Assembly (NCBI GenBank): GCA_012797095.1
Contig: JAAZPS010000088.1
Span: 1 to 9,405 of the forward strand
Length of the DNA: 9,405 nt
Source: Bacillota bacterium
GTDB lineage: Bacteria > Bacillota > Dethiobacteria > DTU022
Reading direction: 5' to 3'
Made by a program: the position numbers and the translations under genes. The number at the start of each line of letters is the position of its first letter. The first letter of the stretch is position 1. A model generated the notes under the pieces. The model saw only the letters and a program-made list of their open reading frames with translations, was not told where the DNA came from and made no database searches. Below, piece after piece: positions 5,933-9,405 of the stretch.

Positions 5933-6403
5933 GAGGTTGAGCTTTTCCAGCTCCAGCAGGTACATCTTTTTGTCGAGGCCGCCGCCGTAGCCGACCAGCT
6001 TTCCATCGGCCCCGATGACCCGGTGGCAGGGGACGATGATGGCGATGGGATTTCTGTTGTTGGCCATCCCCACCGCCCGGGCCGCTTTCCCGTTGCCCGC
6101 GGCCTGTGCGATCTGAGCGTAGCTTCTGGTCTCGCCGTAGGGGATCTCCTGCAGGGCCCGCCATACCTTCAGCTGGAAGGCGGTTCCCTCGAGGGCAAGG
6201 GGCAGCTCGAAGTGCTTGCGCTTGCCGTTGAAATACTGCTCCAGCTGCCTGGCGGCCTCCCTTAACAGGGCCGTCTCCCTGACAACAGCCTCATCGGATT
6301 TGGTTTCATTGAAGAAATGAAGCCCGGTAATGGCCGCCCCCTGCTGCGCTATCAGGATCCTGCCCGGCGGTGAATCGTAAAAGAGGATGCTTTCCTGATC
6401 CAT
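5930..6403 (-). CDS. ogt: Methylated-DNA--protein-cysteine S-methyltransferase, 157 aa
   Basis: The protein repairs O6-alkylguanine and O4-alkylthymine by transferring the alkyl group irreversibly to its own cysteine. The active site is IVPCHRVIGADGKLVGYGGG with nucleophile C126. By comparison with human MGMT, the other catalytic positions are present: Y95, arginine finger R109 in AARAVG, N118 in NP, H127 and E153. An N-terminal domain of about 65 residues precedes the catalytic domain, and the total fits a one-domain Ogt/MGMT without an Ada part. The start is ATG at 6403, preceded by GGGAGG five to six bases upstream; a longer frame from TTG at 6481 lacks such a site. The gene is bracketed by inverted copies of a 29-bp repeat, one of which supplies its stop codon. 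No strong promoter is visible in the 83 bases between the start and the upstream repeat; TTGCCG-17-TAATCT is a weak possibility. Confidence 0.93.
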   Translation of the reverse strand: MDQESILFYDSPPGRILIAQQGAAITGLHFFNETKSDEAVVRETALLREAARQLEQYFNGKRKHFELPLALEGTAFQLKVWRALQEIPYGETRSYAQIAQAAGNGKAARAVGMANNRNPIAIIVPCHRVIGADGKLVGYGGGLDKKMYLLELEKLNL

Positions 6404-6486
6404 GATGCCCTCCCGGGGCTTTCCGCCCCCCCGCAAATTCAACCTCCAATCAAGATTACCCCTTTTGGGCCGCCCCGGCAAGCATT

Positions 6487-6515
6487 TGAGTCAAGGGGAC
6501 GGACACTTTGACTCA
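6487..6515 (+). repeat. 29-bp palindromic-ended repeat, inverted copy (5' side of ogt)
   Basis: Here the unit reads on the plus strand as TGAGTCAA, GGGGACGG, ACAC, TTTGACTCA. It differs from the copy at 5881-5909 only in two core bases (AC in place of TG) and is inverted relative to it. It lies 83 bases upstream of the ogt start and 70 bases beyond the stop of the DUF2339 gene, closing an inverted-repeat bracket around ogt. Confidence 0.85.
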
Positions 6516-6585
6516 CAGGAACGAAAAATCTGCGGATAATTCCCCCGGCCTATCCCGGAGGCCTACCCGTCCCTTTTGCGGAAAT

Positions 6586-8421
6586 TCAGGCCGGAGGGCC
6601 AATACGGTCGCGGTGCCGCTGGTAGAGATAGGATACCCCGAGCAGGATCAACCCCGAGATGACCAGGGAGATGATCCGGTAAGCCAGCTCCAGGAAACTC
6701 AGATCAAAGAGGAGCACCTTGGCCACGGTCAGGCCAAAGAGGCCGATGGCGGCATAACGCAGCAGGGGCAGTTTGCGGATAAAACCGGCGATCATCAGCG
6801 CAGCGGCATAAACACCCCAGAACAGGGAGATGGCCAGCAGGGCTATATTTTGGTAGTAATCCTCGGCACCGGTACGCCAGGCCAGGGCCTGGCCAAGGCG
6901 TTCCAGCTCCAGGCTGCAGAAAAGCAGCAGCAGCACACCGGCTGCCCCGGCCAGCACCAGGCTCTCTTTCGGGGGGCTGCTCTCCTTCAGATAGCGGTGG
7001 TAGAGGCTGCTTAAAAAAAGTAGCAGGAGCATAAATCCGAATGTCAGCAGGGCCGTCCTGTTGAGCAGAAAACGGAAATGATCCGGTTGATAGTAGCGGT
7101 CCCATTCGACCGAGAGCAGCCGGAGCAGCGCCAGGGAGAGAACGAACCAGAAACCGGGATGAATGCGCCGGTCTGCCAGGCGCAGCCCCAGGTAGCAGAG
7201 CAGGGCTGCCTGCAGGCTCCAGGCGACAAAGATCCAGCAGTCCTTCAGTTGCAGTGGCACAAAAAGAACCAGCAGCGCCGCTGACAGGGCGAAGGCGGTA
7301 AAGTAGGCCCGGGGATCGCGCCGCGAGGCCGGCAGCAGCAGGAAGCCGACCAGCAGGTAGAGGGCAGCCAGTGCAAGGGTGAACCAGCCGACGGCGTCGG
7401 GGTAGTCGCCGTGCAGGTTCAACCAGCTCAGGCCGTAGTAGAATGCCGCGCCGGTGATCATCAGGCCCAGCTCCGGGGGTTCCAGGGGGCGGCGCTGCAC
7501 GATCACGCAGAGCAGCAGCGGTGCAAGGAAAAGCAGCAGAAAGATGGTGAAATAGAGCTGAGCCGCCGTTACCGGCAGGCCCAGAGCGGGGTTGCCGAGG
7601 CGGTAAAGCACGGTCCAGACGAGAAAACCGCCCGTCAGGAAAAATGAGATTGTCCCCAGGAAACGCCAGCGTTTGAAATAAACCATGGCCATAAGACCGA
7701 GGTTGAGCAAGATCAGGTAGAGCATCATCAGGGCAAAACGCGGCTCCTCGGCCACGAACAGGGCGGGATTAAGGAAGCCGGTCAGCAGTCCGAGAACGGC
7801 CACGGCGCGGGCATTCTGGTAGAGAGCAAGCAGGACCGCTCCGATCGTCACCAGGATCAGCAGGCTCATCCCGGTGCTGTCCGAGATCAGCTCGTAGTAA
7901 TAAAAGGAGGCGAAGATGGTGAAATAGAGCAGGGCGATGCCGCCCCCGGTCAGTCCCTGGCCGTAGGCGCTGAAACCGCGGCGCCTGTTTCTTTCGCCGA
8001 GCCACAGCAGGACCGCCGCGGCAAGGATGCCGACGGCGATTCTGACCGTTTCATCGATCCAGCCCCAGTCGTAAGCCAGTTTCAAGAAGAAGGCTGCCCC
8101 CAGAAGAAAGACGAGCATGCCGACCCGGTTGAGCCAAACCCCGCCGATCCTTGCCTCCAGGTCCCGGCTCTTTTGTGCCGGGAAGGAGGGAGAGACGGTG
8201 TGAGGCGGTGCTGCCGCCTCCGTCGGCTTGTCACCGGGCTCGGCGGATGGGGGAATTTCGGTCGGCGGTGTCCCGGGTTCGGCCCGGAGGGCGGCGCCCT
8301 CCCCGGGGTGATCCATCAGGGCCAACCGCTCCGAGATCTTCTTCAGCCGTTCCCCCAGTAGCCGCTGCTCCTTCTGCAAAAGGTGCAGCTCTTCTCGCAG
8401 CTTGCGCAGATCATCTGGCAA
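6586..8421 (-). CDS. DUF2339 domain-containing multi-spanning membrane protein, 611 aa
   Basis: Residues 3-36 form a charged heptad-like coiled coil and 37-86 a Pro/Ala/Glu-rich linker. From 87 on the protein matches the DUF2339 pattern: DLEARIGGVWLNRVGMLVF, then GAAFFLKLAYDWGWI, a LGERNRRRG loop, and GLTGGGIALLYFTIFASFYY. The remainder is a long series of hydrophobic helices (about 15 to 17 in all) with short loops, ending in a helix and a basic tail. The family has no established function; it may act in the cell envelope. At 611 residues it is on the short side for the family but appears complete. The start is TTG at 8421, with a moderate AAGGGG about nine bases upstream; no in-frame ATG offers a better choice. 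It follows the Pr6Pr gene by 65 bases on the same strand, so co-transcription is likely. Confidence 0.85.
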   Translation of the reverse strand: MPDDLRKLREELHLLQKEQRLLGERLKKISERLALMDHPGEGAALRAEPGTPPTEIPPSAEPGDKPTEAAAPPHTVSPSFPAQKSRDLEARIGGVWLNRVGMLVFLLGAAFFLKLAYDWGWIDETVRIAVGILAAAVLLWLGERNRRRGFSAYGQGLTGGGIALLYFTIFASFYYYELISDSTGMSLLILVTIGAVLLALYQNARAVAVLGLLTGFLNPALFVAEEPRFALMMLYLILLNLGLMAMVYFKRWRFLGTISFFLTGGFLVWTVLYRLGNPALGLPVTAAQLYFTIFLLLFLAPLLLCVIVQRRPLEPPELGLMITGAAFYYGLSWLNLHGDYPDAVGWFTLALAALYLLVGFLLLPASRRDPRAYFTAFALSAALLVLFVPLQLKDCWIFVAWSLQAALLCYLGLRLADRRIHPGFWFVLSLALLRLLSVEWDRYYQPDHFRFLLNRTALLTFGFMLLLLFLSSLYHRYLKESSPPKESLVLAGAAGVLLLLFCSLELERLGQALAWRTGAEDYYQNIALLAISLFWGVYAAALMIAGFIRKLPLLRYAAIGLFGLTVAKVLLFDLSFLELAYRIISLVISGLILLGVSYLYQRHRDRIGPPA

Positions 8422-8486
8422 CGCCCTTCACCCCTTTATCAATAAACTGCATCCGGAAAATATTCATTGCCTGAATCCATGATCCG

Positions 8487-9104
8487 TTACCGCCCGGCTG
8501 CTCTGCCCAGCAGGCGGTCCGCTCCCGTCAAGAGGGCACCGATGAGCAGAAAGACAGCGGTCAAGACGGCCAGCCATGAACAGGCGCCGCCCCAGCCGAG
8601 TCTGCCCAGATCCATGAAGAAATAAGGATAAAACCCCGTTCTGGCGCCCTGCACGATGGAAAATAGCCAGTAAAGCAGGGGATAGGCGGTCCAGAAAGGC
8701 AGGTCCGCCGGCCGCATCTGCCCTTTGCGATCAAAAAGGGCCCAGTCGAGCAGGAATCCCAACGGGGCCACGGTATGGGTGAGGTGTCCGGGCAGATCGA
8801 TGCCGCGGACGAATAGTTCGCTCGATTGCGGAACGAGCAGAAGATGAAACACCAGCCCCGTAATGATGATGCTCAGCAGAACACTGCCGCGGACGATCGC
8901 CCGGAACCGGCTATTTTCCGGGTAGATCAGGAAGTAGAGCAGGGCCAGAGCAACGAGAATGTTACTCTGGATCGTGAAGTAGCGCAGCGAGAGCGCTTTG
9001 AACCCTTCTACCCGGTCAAACACCGTCAGATAGAGACCGCCGCTGACCGCGGCCAGCAGTGCCAGTTTGTAAAGCGTTGAAGGGATCCTGTTCTTGACAG
9101 ACAT
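8487..9104 (-). CDS. Pr6Pr-family integral membrane protein, 205 aa
   Basis: The protein has six predicted membrane helices (about 11-29, 43-61, 71-91, 105-124, 136-154 and 172-196) and little else. The features that place it in the Pr6Pr family are LRYFTIQSNILV (39-50) at the start of helix 2, H107/H110 with P114 and D120-W121 (HLTHTVAPLGFLLDW), and FYPYFFMDLGRLGW (158-171) before the last helix. Members have no assigned biochemical activity; the conserved histidines and aspartate inside the membrane region could form a site. The ATG at 9104 has AAAGGA four bases upstream, slightly close. The DUF2339 gene follows on the same strand. The family assignment is fairly sure, the function unknown. 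Confidence 0.8.
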   Translation of the reverse strand: MSVKNRIPSTLYKLALLAAVSGGLYLTVFDRVEGFKALSLRYFTIQSNILVALALLYFLIYPENSRFRAIVRGSVLLSIIITGLVFHLLLVPQSSELFVRGIDLPGHLTHTVAPLGFLLDWALFDRKGQMRPADLPFWTAYPLLYWLFSIVQGARTGFYPYFFMDLGRLGWGGACSWLAVLTAVFLLIGALLTGADRLLGRAAGR

Positions 9105-9405
9105 GACATCCTTTCACCAATTTCAAGTTCATTGTCCCGATTTCTGCTTGATCTTCTACACCTGATAGAATATTCCTGCAACAGATAGCGTATCATCCTG
9201 CTGCCGGATGAGGCCAGCATCCGCTCACTTGTCGCCCGGGGGTATTTTCAGGCCGGTCCCGCTTTGCTGGCAGCGGGTCATGATGTCAAACAACCAAAGA
9301 TGGGCTGCCGCAAAGGGGGCCGGCAAGAGATCGAGCCCTTATTCTCAGTTATATCCGATCTCGTCAATACGTTTGCAATAGGGTAGGGGATTAATCCTTT
9401 AAATA
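9105..9405. other. Upstream intergenic region with no supported gene
   Basis: I see no ORF with a ribosome binding site and no RNA gene here. There are two small hairpins, CGGATG/CATCCG (about 9205-9223) and CCCGCT/AGCGGG (about 9258-9277), neither with a U-tract, and a ten-base palindrome GGATTAATCC near 9388-9397. The Pr6Pr promoter should lie here. TTGCAG-17-TAGAAG close to the gene is a weak candidate, as is TTGCAA-19-TATAAC further up; I do not trust either. Confidence 0.4.

Noticed and set aside
6404..6481. N-terminal extension of ogt from TTG at 6481
   Set aside because: ATG at 6403 has a good GGGAGG site and gives the usual length; the extension is Gly/Arg-rich and unlike the family.

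Overview
The window looks like chromosomal DNA of a moderately GC-rich Gram-positive-type bacterium, probably a Bacillota/Clostridia lineage. The reasons are strong GGAGG-type ribosome binding sites, several TTG starts, two clear sigma-A-type promoters (TTGACA, 17-bp spacer), an MMPL transporter paired with a membrane-anchored extracytoplasmic protein, and a repeat of the kind scattered through many Firmicute genomes. This placement is an inference. Every gene I accept lies on the minus strand, so transcription runs from high to low coordinates.

Region 1 (1-3028) is an export-type operon. A TTGACA-17-TAGTAT promoter (3000-3028) is followed by a 10-bp perfect inverted repeat that looks like an operator (2954-2979). 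Next come a complete 12-TM MMPL/RND-type protein (798-2921) and, 54 bp further on, a membrane-anchored extracytoplasmic protein cut by the window edge (1-743). Region 2 (3029-3253) has no convincing gene. Region 3 (3254-5659) is a folate (p-aminobenzoate) operon, pabB followed by an overlapping pabC. Its promoter matches TTGACA-17-AATACT with an extended TG, and its leader of about 100 nt contains a canonical intrinsic terminator just before the pabB ribosome binding site, which suggests attenuation. The glutamine amidotransferase pabA is not here.

Region 4 (5754-6515) is an ogt DNA-repair methyltransferase gene enclosed by inverted copies of a 29-bp palindromic-ended repeat. There are two tandem copies at its 3' end, one of which supplies the ogt stop codon, and one inverted copy upstream. 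Just outside the 3' copies is a 46-codon ORF that looks like a gene remnant. Region 5 (6586-9104) holds two integral membrane proteins of unknown function, a DUF2339 protein and a Pr6Pr-family protein, probably co-transcribed. The last 300 bases (9105-9405) hold no gene I can support.

The best candidates for something new are the repeat-bracketed ogt cassette, the pabB leader attenuator with its small upstream ORFs, and the operator in front of the MMPL operon. I do not see a clear novel multi-gene system.
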